Below the pieces are notes generated by a model. The model had not been told where the DNA came from and made no database searches. It was given only the letters and a program-made list of their open reading frames with translations. Below, one piece after another: positions 34,715 to 42,965 of a stretch of 64,000 nt of DNA. Origin of the DNA: Actinomycetota bacterium (GTDB taxonomy: Bacteria > Actinomycetota > CADDZG01 > WHSQ01); NCBI GenBank assembly GCA_009377815.1, contig WHTI01000002.1:1-64000 (forward strand), read 5' to 3'. The translations under genes were made by a program, and so were the position numbers. Numbering within the stretch: position 1 is the first letter of the stretch; every line of letters starts with the position of its first letter.

Positions 34715-36116
34715 GGCTGTGCTTTTCCTGCTCTTGAATTGTGGGGGATTCAGAAGAACTCAGTATTTCGGATTTCCACACGTAAGGCGTTTCCGAGGTA
34801 TTTCTCGACGCCTTTCGAAGCACCAACCGCACCTTTGCCCCCACATACGCCACTCCGTCGTTGACTACGGACGTGAACATTCGTGTGCCGTCTTCAAGAT
34901 CGATAACGCATCGGGCGGTTCCTGTATCGTCGTAGGTGCCATCCTCGATGTGATCTTGTGTGAAGGTGTAGACGGTTCCGGCGTCGCCGCTCCGCTTGTG
35001 GATGATCTCTTCGCTCCCACATCTGACACAGAGCGTGGATGGTGGATAGCTCCTCTTGTGGCACTGCGCGCACTCACCGCTGGTGCGTCTGAGTATCGCC
35101 TTAGAGTCTCTCCAGTATTGAAGTGCATTGAAGTCTGAGGATGATCTCGCCGCGGAGCTAGGACGCGAAGATCGAGTTGGAGCCCCAGAAAGACTTGATG
35201 CTTCGAGTTGCTGGGCCAACCGCGGGCCAGGGAATGGTGCTTCCATGATGATTGCGACCGCGCTGACCCCGTCTCCGACAGTTGTCAGAAGAAGATGCCC
35301 CCCTTCAGTGCCTTTCTCAAGAAGCCCAATGAGCCTGAGAAGTGGCGTAACCGTCCCCGCTTGGAGCAGCTCAGTGTGAGATTCCAGATAGACCTGATCT
35401 CGAAGCAGAGACAGAGCGCGGCCCGCCTTGAGGCAGGCCGTTGGTGAGGCGTTCCCGAGTGAGAAGAGCTCTATGTCGTCCACGTTGGTTCCCGTCTCGG
35501 CGACGACTTGCCGACAGAACTCCTGAAGGGACCCATCAAGAGCTGATTCGAGTTCAACCCGCGAATACCATTGCGGATCCGCAACTCCTTGATGATTCGA
35601 GCTCGCGGGACTTACTTCCGACCATGAACGGGCGGCCTCGATCCTGGCGTAGCCCTGGTGGTCAAGGAGGATTGCCACCCCGATTGCAGAGTTTCCTCCC
35701 GGGGAGGATGCCGATGCTCTCCCATCATGACTAGCAATCAGGAGTCCCTGAGATGTAGGCTGCCGGCTCATCATGAGGGCTGCTGCCTCAATAGCCTGGT
35801 GGGGGGCTCGCGCCGAAGGCACTATATGTAGGACGCTCACTCCTTGGTCCAAGTCGAGGGCGTCGATGATCACACCTAATGAGGATGGTTGGTGAGACTG
35901 GCCCTCCAGAACAAGGATGAGTACTTGGATCTTCGGCGGACTATCCAGCCCGTTGAGGCAACGACGGGCAGCCTCCACCCCCAGCGTCAGAGCATCCTCA
36001 TCCTCATCGCAAGACGCGAGAGCCCCTTTGGTTTGCTGTCCAGATTGGTTGACTTGAGGTGAATCGGATCGACCACAAGGAAGATAAAGTCCTATACTCC
36101 TGATTTTGGTGACCAA
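34704..36116 (-). CDS. HMG-CoA-synthase-like protein fused to a DUF35 (zinc ribbon/OB) domain
   Basis: A 470-residue protein. The N-terminal about 330 residues are HMG-CoA-synthase/thiolase-like (IRSIGLYLPCGR, SALDGSLQEFCRQVV and LFSLGNASPTACLKAGRAL). About 335-455 are DUF35: a zinc ribbon CAQCHKRSYPPSTLCVRCGSE then an OB fold (GTVYTFTQDHI, ARCVIDLEDGTRMFT). The loop that normally carries the HMGCS catalytic cysteine reads VLHIVPSARAPHQAIEAA and has none, so this half may be structural. DUF35 partners stabilise SCP-x thiolases. The start is TTG at 36116, inside a palindrome. It is translationally coupled to the thiolase gene. Confidence 0.75.
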   Translation of the reverse strand: MVTKIRSIGLYLPCGRSDSPQVNQSGQQTKGALASCDEDEDALTLGVEAARRCLNGLDSPPKIQVLILVLEGQSHQPSSLGVIIDALDLDQGVSVLHIVPSARAPHQAIEAAALMMSRQPTSQGLLIASHDGRASASSPGGNSAIGVAILLDHQGYARIEAARSWSEVSPASSNHQGVADPQWYSRVELESALDGSLQEFCRQVVAETGTNVDDIELFSLGNASPTACLKAGRALSLLRDQVYLESHTELLQAGTVTPLLRLIGLLEKGTEGGHLLLTTVGDGVSAVAIIMEAPFPGPRLAQQLEASSLSGAPTRSSRPSSAARSSSDFNALQYWRDSKAILRRTSGECAQCHKRSYPPSTLCVRCGSEEIIHKRSGDAGTVYTFTQDHIEDGTYDDTGTARCVIDLEDGTRMFTSVVNDGVAYVGAKVRLVLRKASRNTSETPYVWKSEILSSSESPTIQEQEKHSRER

Positions 36117-36117
36117 A
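36105..36117. promoter_or_regulatory. TTTGGTGACCAAA palindrome between thiolase operon and regulator
   Basis: A perfect 13-base palindrome spans the TTG start of the HMGCS/DUF35 gene and lies about 90 bases upstream of the GntR-family regulator gene. Its position suits an operator controlling the divergent pair, but GntR-family half-sites are not evident. Confidence 0.35.
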
Positions 36118-36204
36118 CCGCGTTACCTCCGTTTGTCGTGTCAGGTCAGAAAGGGAAGCAGGCCTAGTGTCTGGGACGCCTCCAGATTTCGAATCGAAGA
36201 GGGG

Positions 36205-36966
36205 ATGGAACTGAAGATGCCCAATGAGAAGCCAAGGTCTCGGCTGCCCAAGGCGTCAGATATCTTGGCAGACCAGATTAGGGGCAGGATCCTCGGAGAC
36301 GGGTTGACGCCAGGGACCAGCCTTCCCTCTGAGGTCGACCTGATCGAGGAATCTGAGTTCAGCAGGAGTACCGTTCGTGAGGCTCTGAGGCTCCTGGAGG
36401 CTGAGGGTCTTATCGAGATTCGAAGAGGCCCACGAGGCGGTATCAAGGTTCGCCATCCGGATGCAGGCCACGTGGGCCGTTCTCTGGCGCTAATGATGAC
36501 GCTTTCACAAGCACCCCTGTGGCAGCTGTTTGAGTTCCGGATGATCGTGGAGCCGGAGGCTGCAGCGGCCGCTGCGGTGCGACTCACCCCCAAGGAACGC
36601 AAGGAAGTTCTCAAAGCAATCGACGAGGATATGGACATTGTTGAGTTTCACCGACAGATTGGTATCTGGTCCGGTAACGAAATGATGAATGTCGTTCTCG
36701 CCGCCGTTCACGACGTTGTGCGATGGCACGTCCTCCGAGAGGCTCTCACGGAGGAGGACGTCGCCGCAACGAAGGCGGTGCACATAAAGATTGCTCGAGC
36801 TATTGCCGAGGGAAAAGGGCGCCTCGCCGCCACCCACATGCGTAAGCATCTTGAGAGTTTCCAGCGCCTGATGAAGGAGCAAGGCCGGCTTGACAAACCG
36901 ATTGTTCCTAGGCAGACCTGGCAAAGGTCGTCCTCGGGAGCTCATTCCGACGGGCACCCGTACTGA
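36205..36966 (+). CDS. GntR/FadR-family transcriptional regulator
   Basis: A protein of about 253 residues. The N-terminal winged helix-turn-helix has LADQIRGRILGDGLTPGTSLPSE, STVREALRLLEAEGLIEIRRGPRGGIKV; the C-terminal FCD domain (about 105-225) has FEFRMIVEPEAAAAAAVRLT and metal-site histidines in EFHRQIG and AVHIKIARAI...HMRKHL. FCD regulators respond to organic acids or acyl-CoAs. It is the only regulator gene in the catabolic island and so the best candidate for controlling it. Starts at 36205 and 36217 are both possible; the latter has better spacing from GAGGGG. Confidence 0.88.
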   Translation: MELKMPNEKPRSRLPKASDILADQIRGRILGDGLTPGTSLPSEVDLIEESEFSRSTVREALRLLEAEGLIEIRRGPRGGIKVRHPDAGHVGRSLALMMTLSQAPLWQLFEFRMIVEPEAAAAAAVRLTPKERKEVLKAIDEDMDIVEFHRQIGIWSGNEMMNVVLAAVHDVVRWHVLREALTEEDVAATKAVHIKIARAIAEGKGRLAATHMRKHLESFQRLMKEQGRLDKPIVPRQTWQRSSSGAHSDGHPY

Positions 36967-37020
36967 CTCGCTCCTGTTGGATTTGATGTTCCCCAATTGC
37001 TCCCACCCTCCTAGAATAGT

Positions 37021-37048
37021 AGATTCATCATAAAGATTTGATGAATCT
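37021..37048. promoter_or_regulatory. Perfect inverted repeat upstream of SDR 2
   Basis: AGATTCATCA (37021-37030) and TGATGAATCT (37039-37048) form a perfect 10-base inverted repeat with an 8-base spacer, 17 bases before the SDR start. It is the strongest operator candidate in the window and contains the TATGATGAAT half-site seen before other catabolic genes. Confidence 0.6.
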
Positions 37049-37064
37049 GGCACAAGGAGAAGGT

Positions 37065-37874
37065 ATGCAGCTCTCTGGGAAGTCCGCCATCGTTACGGGC
37101 GCTGGGGGAGGGATAGGGCAGGCTGTTGCTGAGGCTTATGGACGAGCGGGAGCATCCATTATTGTCAACGATATCTCGAAGGAAGCGGCGCACGAAACTG
37201 CGATGAAGGTCGAAGCAGTTGGAGCGAGAGCAGTTGTGATCCTTGGTCCCGTGGGTGACGAACTTGTTGCTCAGTCTTTAACCGAAGCGGCCGTAAGCGA
37301 GTTCGGTCATCTGGACATCCTTGTCAACACCGCAGGAATTGTTCGCGACCGGATGATCCACAACATGGAGTTTGAGGAACTCGTTGACGTATTGACCGTT
37401 CATCTAATTGGCACATGGTGCAATTGCCGTGCCGCTCTCCGGCATTGGCGTCCGCTCATTAAGCAGGAAGATGCGGTCTTGGATCCGGCCAATGCTCGTT
37501 TCCGCAAGATCATAAACGTTACGTCCCTTTCCGGTCTCCGTGGGAACGCCGGGCAATCGAACTACGCGGCCGCTAAGGCGGGGATAGTAGGGCTGACAAA
37601 GACTTTGGCGCGAGAAGCAGGACCTCTTCGAGTGAACGTGAATGCCATCGCCCCCCTTGCTCGAACGGCTATGACAGAGAGTAATGACTATGGTCTCCAT
37701 CTTCCCCCGGGTCCACCGCGGGAGGCATTCCTTAAAGCACGACTGGAACGGTCCGCCCTTCGCTGGATCGCAGAACCCGATCAGGTGACAGGCGCTTTCC
37801 TCTTCTTCGCATCGCCTGCATCGGACTACATCACTGGTCAGGTCTTGAACGTTGATGGAGGCGCAAACATCTGA
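37065..37874 (+). CDS. Short-chain dehydrogenase/reductase 2
   Basis: A 269-residue SDR: VTGAGGGIGQAVAE (cofactor site), VNDISKEA after strand 2 (acidic, NAD-favouring), VNTAGI, catalytic Ser in NVTSLSGLRG and YAAAKAG (NYAAAKAGIVGLTK). GQVLNVDGGANI ends the protein. The build resembles FabG and the peroxisomal multifunctional 3-hydroxyacyl-CoA dehydrogenases, so a 3-hydroxyacyl-CoA substrate is likely. The ATG at 37065 follows AAGGAGAAGG. The upstream inverted repeat suggests regulated expression, and the CaiB-type CoA transferase gene follows 8 bases later. Confidence 0.87.
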   Translation: MQLSGKSAIVTGAGGGIGQAVAEAYGRAGASIIVNDISKEAAHETAMKVEAVGARAVVILGPVGDELVAQSLTEAAVSEFGHLDILVNTAGIVRDRMIHNMEFEELVDVLTVHLIGTWCNCRAALRHWRPLIKQEDAVLDPANARFRKIINVTSLSGLRGNAGQSNYAAAKAGIVGLTKTLAREAGPLRVNVNAIAPLARTAMTESNDYGLHLPPGPPREAFLKARLERSALRWIAEPDQVTGAFLFFASPASDYITGQVLNVDGGANI

Positions 37875-37882
37875 AACCTCCC

Positions 37883-39061
37883 TTGAGAAAACCGCCCCTG
37901 TCGAACCTAAGGGTCCTAGACCTTTCTAGGCTCGCGCCAGGTCCTTTTGCGACGATGCTCCTGGGAAGACTTGGTGCCCAGGTGATTTCCGTCGAGCCGC
38001 CGCGTGCTCTTCGAGAAGAATCGTCACTTGACCGCCTCGAGGGACACGGGGATGCAGCAAGCAGGCGTCTGGGCACATCCCCCCTTTTTTCACATAGGCG
38101 CAGCTTGGTTGTCGACCTTAAGTCGGCCGTCGGCGTATCAATCATAAAGAGGATGGTTCCCACCGTTGATATCTTCCTGGAGGGTTTCCGGCCAGGAGTA
38201 ATTGAGCGATTGGATCTCGGATACGAGACTCTCTCAAGCATCAATACCGGTCTCGTGTACTGCTCGATTACGGGTTTCGGTCAGAGCGGGCCCTCGAGTC
38301 AAACACCCGGGCACGACCTCACCTACCTCGCTGAAAGTGGAATCCTTTCTGCTGCGACACGTCCCGGACAGAAACCTGGAATTCCACTCAATGCACTCGC
38401 CGACTTTTCCGCAGGGGGGTTGCTTGCGGCCTTCGGTGTGATGGCGGCGCTCCACGAGCGGACATCTAGTGGTCGAGGAGCGTTCGTCGATGTATCCATG
38501 TATCAGGGTTTGCTACTAATGGCTAGCCACGCAAGGGACTGGATCGAGAGCATCGCCGAGGATAATTCGTGGGGCGGAGGGTTGCTGACAGGCGAAGCAC
38601 CTTTCTACGACTGTTATCTCGCCAAGGATGAACGCTGGGTCGCGGTCGCTGCACTCGAACCCAAATTCTTCCGGAGGTTCTGCTCAACTCTCGGTTTAGA
38701 CGACCTGACCGATTCCCAGAACGATCGCGCTCGATGGCCTGAGATGAGAGTCCGTTTCTCGGACGCAATCGGATCGAGAAATAGTCACGAGACGCTTGCC
38801 CTCCTGAAGGAATCTGATGTGACCGTAGCTCCCGTGCTGTCCCTTACGGAGGCGTTCGAGGAAGCTGTTTCGCGCGGCGTTGTTGGAGATGCCTTTTCTC
38901 TCGGTCCGGTTCCCCGATTCGACGCCTTCTCGTTTCCACCAGTGGACCGGAGCCCACTGCCTGGAGCGGACACATGCACCATTCTTCGCAATTTTGGGTT
39001 CTCGGCCTTAGAGATCCGCGAATTCCTATCCGACGGAGTTGTGGAGCAGGCAGAGTCCTAG
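37883..39061 (+). CDS. CaiB/BaiF family CoA transferase or racemase
   Basis: A 392-residue class III CoA-transferase-fold protein. Marks are LRVLDLSRLAPGPFATMLLGRLGAQVISVE, the conserved NALADFSAGGLLAAFGVMAAL, and GHDLTYLAESG, whose GHD is typical of alpha-methylacyl-CoA racemases in this fold. It may therefore epimerise an alpha-branched or ring acyl-CoA rather than transfer CoA. The start is TTG at 37883; no later start preserves the fold's first strand. It lies 8 bases after the SDR gene and ends 62 bases before the hyuA promoter region. Confidence 0.83.
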   Translation: MRKPPLSNLRVLDLSRLAPGPFATMLLGRLGAQVISVEPPRALREESSLDRLEGHGDAASRRLGTSPLFSHRRSLVVDLKSAVGVSIIKRMVPTVDIFLEGFRPGVIERLDLGYETLSSINTGLVYCSITGFGQSGPSSQTPGHDLTYLAESGILSAATRPGQKPGIPLNALADFSAGGLLAAFGVMAALHERTSSGRGAFVDVSMYQGLLLMASHARDWIESIAEDNSWGGGLLTGEAPFYDCYLAKDERWVAVAALEPKFFRRFCSTLGLDDLTDSQNDRARWPEMRVRFSDAIGSRNSHETLALLKESDVTVAPVLSLTEAFEEAVSRGVVGDAFSLGPVPRFDAFSFPPVDRSPLPGADTCTILRNFGFSALEIREFLSDGVVEQAES

Positions 39062-39064
39062 CCG

Positions 39065-39093
39065 TTGACGAGCCTTCATCACATCAGTATATT
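39065..39093 (+). promoter_or_regulatory. Promoter of the hyuAB-liv operon
   Basis: TTGACG (39065-39070), a 17-base spacer and TATATT (39088-39093) make a near-ideal promoter 30 bases before the ATG at 39124. TTCATAATCTTTA just downstream of the -10 box resembles, on the opposite strand, the TAAAGATT..ATGAA core of the inverted repeat at 37021-37048. Confidence 0.6.
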
Positions 39094-39123
39094 CTTCATA
39101 ATCTTTAGCCTCGAAGGGGATGG

Positions 39124-41166
39124 ATGGGTATGTGGCAGATCGGCGTGGACACAGGTGGAACCTTCACTGACGTCGTAGCTATCGATCACGAAGGTCGACG
39201 CAAAGCGGGGAAGGTTCCCTCTACGCCCCCGCACTTTGAGGAAGGAATCATTGAGGGCATCTCGAAGCTTGGCTTAGCACCCGACGAGGTTAGCGTCATC
39301 TTCCACGGGTCAACGGTCACAACTAATGCGGCGCTGACGAAATCGGGGGCATTGACCGCTCTCATCACTACCAAGGGATTCCGGGACGTACTCGAGATCA
39401 GGCGGGCTCATCGAGAGGATCTCTACGACATCCTTTGGGACCCGCCCGCGCCTCTCGTTCCGAGATTCAATCGTTTGGAGGCGGACGAGCGGACCAACTA
39501 TGCGGGAGAGGTCCTAAAGGGAGTTGACGACGCCGAAATCAGGGAGCTCGCACAGGTGTTGAAGAAGCGAGGCGTCGAAGCTGTCGCAATTTGTTTTCTC
39601 CACTCATATGCCAATCCCTCCAACGAGTTGCGTGCGAAACAGATAATCCAAGAGGAGCTACCGTCAGTCTTCGTATCAGCTTCTGCCGAGATTCTGCCCC
39701 AGCCACCCGAGTTCGAGCGTACGTCCACCGTTGTTGCGAATGCATATCTGGGCCCTGTGTTGGCAAATTATGTTCGAAAGCTTGATAAGGGTCTCAAGAA
39801 CGTCGGTTTCTCTTGTGACGTTCTCTTGATGCATTCTGCAGGTGGGGTGATGACTCTTGAGTCCTCAGCACTCTTGCCCGTCCGAACCGCTGGCTCGGGT
39901 CCTGCTGCGGGAGTGATGGGGGCCGCTGCGATAGGCACTGCCGCTGGGCGGAGCAATCTGATATCGATGGACATGGGCGGTACCAGTTGTGACGTTTCGG
40001 TTATTGTGGAGGGGACGCCCCACCTTTCCAGGCAACATCAGCTGGAATGGGGACTTCCCATCATGTTCCCAAGCATAGACTTCGCGGCTATCGGCGCGGG
40101 CGGTGGTTCGATTGCGTGGATAGACGCCGCTGGTTATCCAAAGTCCGGCCCCGAAAGTGCAGGAGCTCGCCCTGGTCCAGCATGCTACGGAGAGGGCGGT
40201 ATCGAACCGACGACTACTGACGCGAATCTGTACCTCGGTCGGCTTAGCGAAGAGAATTTCCTGGGTGGGGACCTTTCGGTCGATCGAAGCCTGTCTGAGG
40301 CGGCGATCCGAGGGCGTCTTGCTGATCCCCTTGGCCTCAGCCTTGAGGAAGCTGCGGCAGGTGTGGTCCGAATAGCGAATGCCAACATGGCCTCGGCCGT
40401 CCGACTCGTGACCATCCAAAAGGGTTTTGATCCGCGGGAATTCTCTCTTGTCGCTTTCGGCGGAGCTGGACCACTTCATGCGGTCGAGGTGGCTAAAGAA
40501 CTCGGAATTCCTGAGGTGATCATTCCACCTCAGCCTGGACTCACATCTGCTCTGGGTCTTCTCTTCGTTGACCTCATGCACGATCTCTGTCAGTCGCTTG
40601 TTCTCAATGCGGATGAGTCGAGGTTCTCTGAGGCGGAGAAGATCTTCGCCGGATTCGAGGATGAGCTGAGCAAACGATTGCAGAACGAGGGGGCAGACCC
40701 ATCCGATATCCAACTGACGCGTTTGGTAGATATGCGCTACGCCGGGCAGCTGCATACGATCACAGTCCCCATTGGACCAGCTCCATTCGATGCAAGTGTT
40801 GTGCCGGTGGCTACGAAGAGTTTTCATAAGGCACATGAACGCGAGTATCGCTATTCGCGTGCGGAGTGGCCTGTCGAAATCTCGGTCCTGAGAGTTGAGG
40901 CACGGGCCGCAACGCCGAAACCCTTATTGAAGCTCAACGTCTCAGCGTCACCCCAAGAGAAAGTGGAGCGTGAGGTCTATTTTGAGGACGAGGGCTGGGT
41001 TTCCACGAGCATTATCAAGCGCGAGGGATTGGGAGTCGGCGATGTTGTTGTGGGTCCAGCCATTGTCGAGGAGTTCGACTCTACTACCCTGATTCCATCT
41101 GGCTTCGTTGCTGAGGTCGACTTGATGAGCAACCTACTAATCAGTGCAGAGCGCGCTGATGCCTAA
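39124..41166 (+). CDS. Hydantoinase A / acetone-carboxylase beta-type subunit
   Basis: A 680-residue HyuA-family protein: GVDTGGTFTDVVAID (phosphate loop of the ASKHA fold), FHGSTVTTNA, TTKGFRDVLEIRRAHREDLYD, SMDMGGTSCDVSVI, ARPGPACYG and FDPREFSLVAFGGAGPLHA. Family members are ATP-dependent: 5-oxoprolinase, N-methylhydantoinase, caprolactamase, acetone and acetophenone carboxylases. They phosphorylate a carbonyl or carboxylate and pass it to the HyuB partner. The start follows AAGGGGA. The HyuB gene overlaps its end. The substrate is not readable from sequence; the pathway context points to a cyclic ketone or lactam. Confidence 0.88.
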   Translation: MGMWQIGVDTGGTFTDVVAIDHEGRRKAGKVPSTPPHFEEGIIEGISKLGLAPDEVSVIFHGSTVTTNAALTKSGALTALITTKGFRDVLEIRRAHREDLYDILWDPPAPLVPRFNRLEADERTNYAGEVLKGVDDAEIRELAQVLKKRGVEAVAICFLHSYANPSNELRAKQIIQEELPSVFVSASAEILPQPPEFERTSTVVANAYLGPVLANYVRKLDKGLKNVGFSCDVLLMHSAGGVMTLESSALLPVRTAGSGPAAGVMGAAAIGTAAGRSNLISMDMGGTSCDVSVIVEGTPHLSRQHQLEWGLPIMFPSIDFAAIGAGGGSIAWIDAAGYPKSGPESAGARPGPACYGEGGIEPTTTDANLYLGRLSEENFLGGDLSVDRSLSEAAIRGRLADPLGLSLEEAAAGVVRIANANMASAVRLVTIQKGFDPREFSLVAFGGAGPLHAVEVAKELGIPEVIIPPQPGLTSALGLLFVDLMHDLCQSLVLNADESRFSEAEKIFAGFEDELSKRLQNEGADPSDIQLTRLVDMRYAGQLHTITVPIGPAPFDASVVPVATKSFHKAHEREYRYSRAEWPVEISVLRVEARAATPKPLLKLNVSASPQEKVEREVYFEDEGWVSTSIIKREGLGVGDVVVGPAIVEEFDSTTLIPSGFVAEVDLMSNLLISAERADA

Positions 41167-42931
41167 GGTAGACCCCGTCACTTTTGAGGTCCTGCGGAAC
41201 GCCCTCGTTTCCGCGGTGGACGAAATGGGATTGATGCTGGAGAAGGTGGCTTTCTCACTAGTCGTAAGCGAGGGGAGGGACTTCAGCACGTCCATCAGCG
41301 ACAATGATGGAGATCTAATTGCGGACGGAACACAGGATCTTCCCGGTCACGTCGGGACGATTCCCTTCACAACGAAGGCGATCATCGAGGCTATTGGGCT
41401 CGAGGGACTGAAGCCCGGTGACGTGATCATCATGAATGATCCTTATCTCGGTGGGACTCACTGCCAAGACGTTCGCACTGTCATGCCAGTCTACTGGGAT
41501 GACGAACTCGTGAACTTTGTGCAGGTTTCTGCCCATTGGCTAGACGTTGGAGGTCGAGTCCCTGGGAGTTTCCAAATCGATGCGGCATCGGCATACGAGG
41601 AGGCTCTCTACATCACCCCGATCCATCTCGTGAGAGAGGGAGCACTTGACAACGAAGTCCTCAATCTCATCTTGAGGAACATCCGCGTCCCAGAAATAAC
41701 GCGTGGTGACGTGGTCGGAATGATCGAAGCATGTCGAACCGGTGAAGAGAGGTTGCATGCTCTTTATCTCAAGTATGGGCGCTCGCTAATGTTCGCCCAG
41801 ATGCGCGAGCTCAAGGAGCACTCACGAAGACTGCTTGAGCAGCACTTCAGAGATCTGACCGAGGGCACGTACTCATTCACGGATTACGTCGACTACGACC
41901 CGGGATCCAGTAGCCGAGAGCCGATTCCGATCCACCTCGACCTGACGATCAGAGATGGCCGTCCTCTTTTTGATTTCTCTAAGTCAGGACCACAAACGCT
42001 AGGGGCAGTTAACATCTCGAGATCTCTGCTCTGGTCGGGGATTCTCGTTGCGACGAAGGCAATCTTTCCCGATGTCCCGGTCAATCAAGGAGTGTTCCAA
42101 GCGGTTGATTTGGTCGCGCCCGACGGGCTGGTCGTTACGGCTCAGTTTCCGGCCTCCACAAGTGCCGGCTTCTCGAATAGCTACGAGAAGGTCACCGCTT
42201 GCATACTCGGGTGCTTCTTGGAGATCCTGCCAGAGCGATCCATGGTCGGTTCAGGGAACATCGGTAATTTCGTTTTGGGGGGAACTGATCCGAGAACGAC
42301 CCCTCCAACTGAATTCATCATGTACGACTGGACAGCCGGTGGCTACGGTGCTCGACCTGGCAAGAAAGACAACCACAGTGCCATCAGCTTGTTTGCGTCA
42401 GGAACACAGAATCAGCCAATCGAACCGATGGAACGGATGTATCCGGTCCTCTTCACGGAGTATGGGTTCCTCCCCGACTCGGGCGGCCCTGGAAGACACC
42501 GTGGGGGGGTCGGTATCTGCCGCAGCTTCCGGCTCATGGAGGGGGCGGACGGAAGCATCTCTGTGACGGGAGATCGAGAAGTCATTCCCGCTTGGGGATT
42601 TAAGGGAGGAGCATCTGCCAACGCTGGAGACGGAATGGTTTGCATCGTTGATGGAAGCGAGGTGAGCATCGGGATGAAGAAATCTGGTGTGCCAGTGAAA
42701 GGCGGATGGACTCTCCGCTACTGGGAGGGCGGGGGCGGCGGTTACGAGCCGCCTTGGAAGAGACCGACTGACTGGGTTCTAGAGGACGTCGTTAACGGGC
42801 TAGTGACCGTGGAGGGAGCAAGAAGAGACTACTTCGTGGTTGTCAACGTATTGGATGAAGACCTACTTGACTACCGGGTGGACGAGGAATCAACACGTTC
42901 GGTCAGAGCCACTGCAGAGGCCTCTGCATGA
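41159..42931 (+). CDS. Hydantoinase B / acetone-carboxylase alpha-type subunit 1
   Basis: A 590-residue HyuB-family protein from the ATG at 41159 (MPKVDPVTFEVLRNAL), overlapping the HyuA stop by eight bases. Conserved features are FSTSISDNDGDLIAD, IIMNDPYLGGTHCQD (metal and substrate region), VGGRVPGSFQID, TAGGYGARPGKKDNHS and PGRHRGGVGI. It forms the second half of the ATP-dependent hydrolase or carboxylase. It ends with a glycine-rich YWEGGGGGYEPPW segment. It is about two-thirds identical by eye to the second HyuB at 48380-50266. No acetone-carboxylase gamma-type gene is seen nearby. Confidence 0.88.
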   Translation: MPKVDPVTFEVLRNALVSAVDEMGLMLEKVAFSLVVSEGRDFSTSISDNDGDLIADGTQDLPGHVGTIPFTTKAIIEAIGLEGLKPGDVIIMNDPYLGGTHCQDVRTVMPVYWDDELVNFVQVSAHWLDVGGRVPGSFQIDAASAYEEALYITPIHLVREGALDNEVLNLILRNIRVPEITRGDVVGMIEACRTGEERLHALYLKYGRSLMFAQMRELKEHSRRLLEQHFRDLTEGTYSFTDYVDYDPGSSSREPIPIHLDLTIRDGRPLFDFSKSGPQTLGAVNISRSLLWSGILVATKAIFPDVPVNQGVFQAVDLVAPDGLVVTAQFPASTSAGFSNSYEKVTACILGCFLEILPERSMVGSGNIGNFVLGGTDPRTTPPTEFIMYDWTAGGYGARPGKKDNHSAISLFASGTQNQPIEPMERMYPVLFTEYGFLPDSGGPGRHRGGVGICRSFRLMEGADGSISVTGDREVIPAWGFKGGASANAGDGMVCIVDGSEVSIGMKKSGVPVKGGWTLRYWEGGGGGYEPPWKRPTDWVLEDVVNGLVTVEGARRDYFVVVNVLDEDLLDYRVDEESTRSVRATAEASA

Positions 42932-42965
42932 GAGGTTTTGGCAGCGTCGCTACCAGAGAGAGGGT

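Noticed and set aside
34542-35138. A 198-codon forward frame over the thiolase/DUF35 junction
   Set aside because: It is a shadow of the DUF35 zinc-ribbon region, which is convincing on the reverse strand.
39865-40836. A 323-codon reverse-strand frame over hyuA
   Set aside because: It is antisense to conserved HyuA motifs and has no family features or ribosome site.
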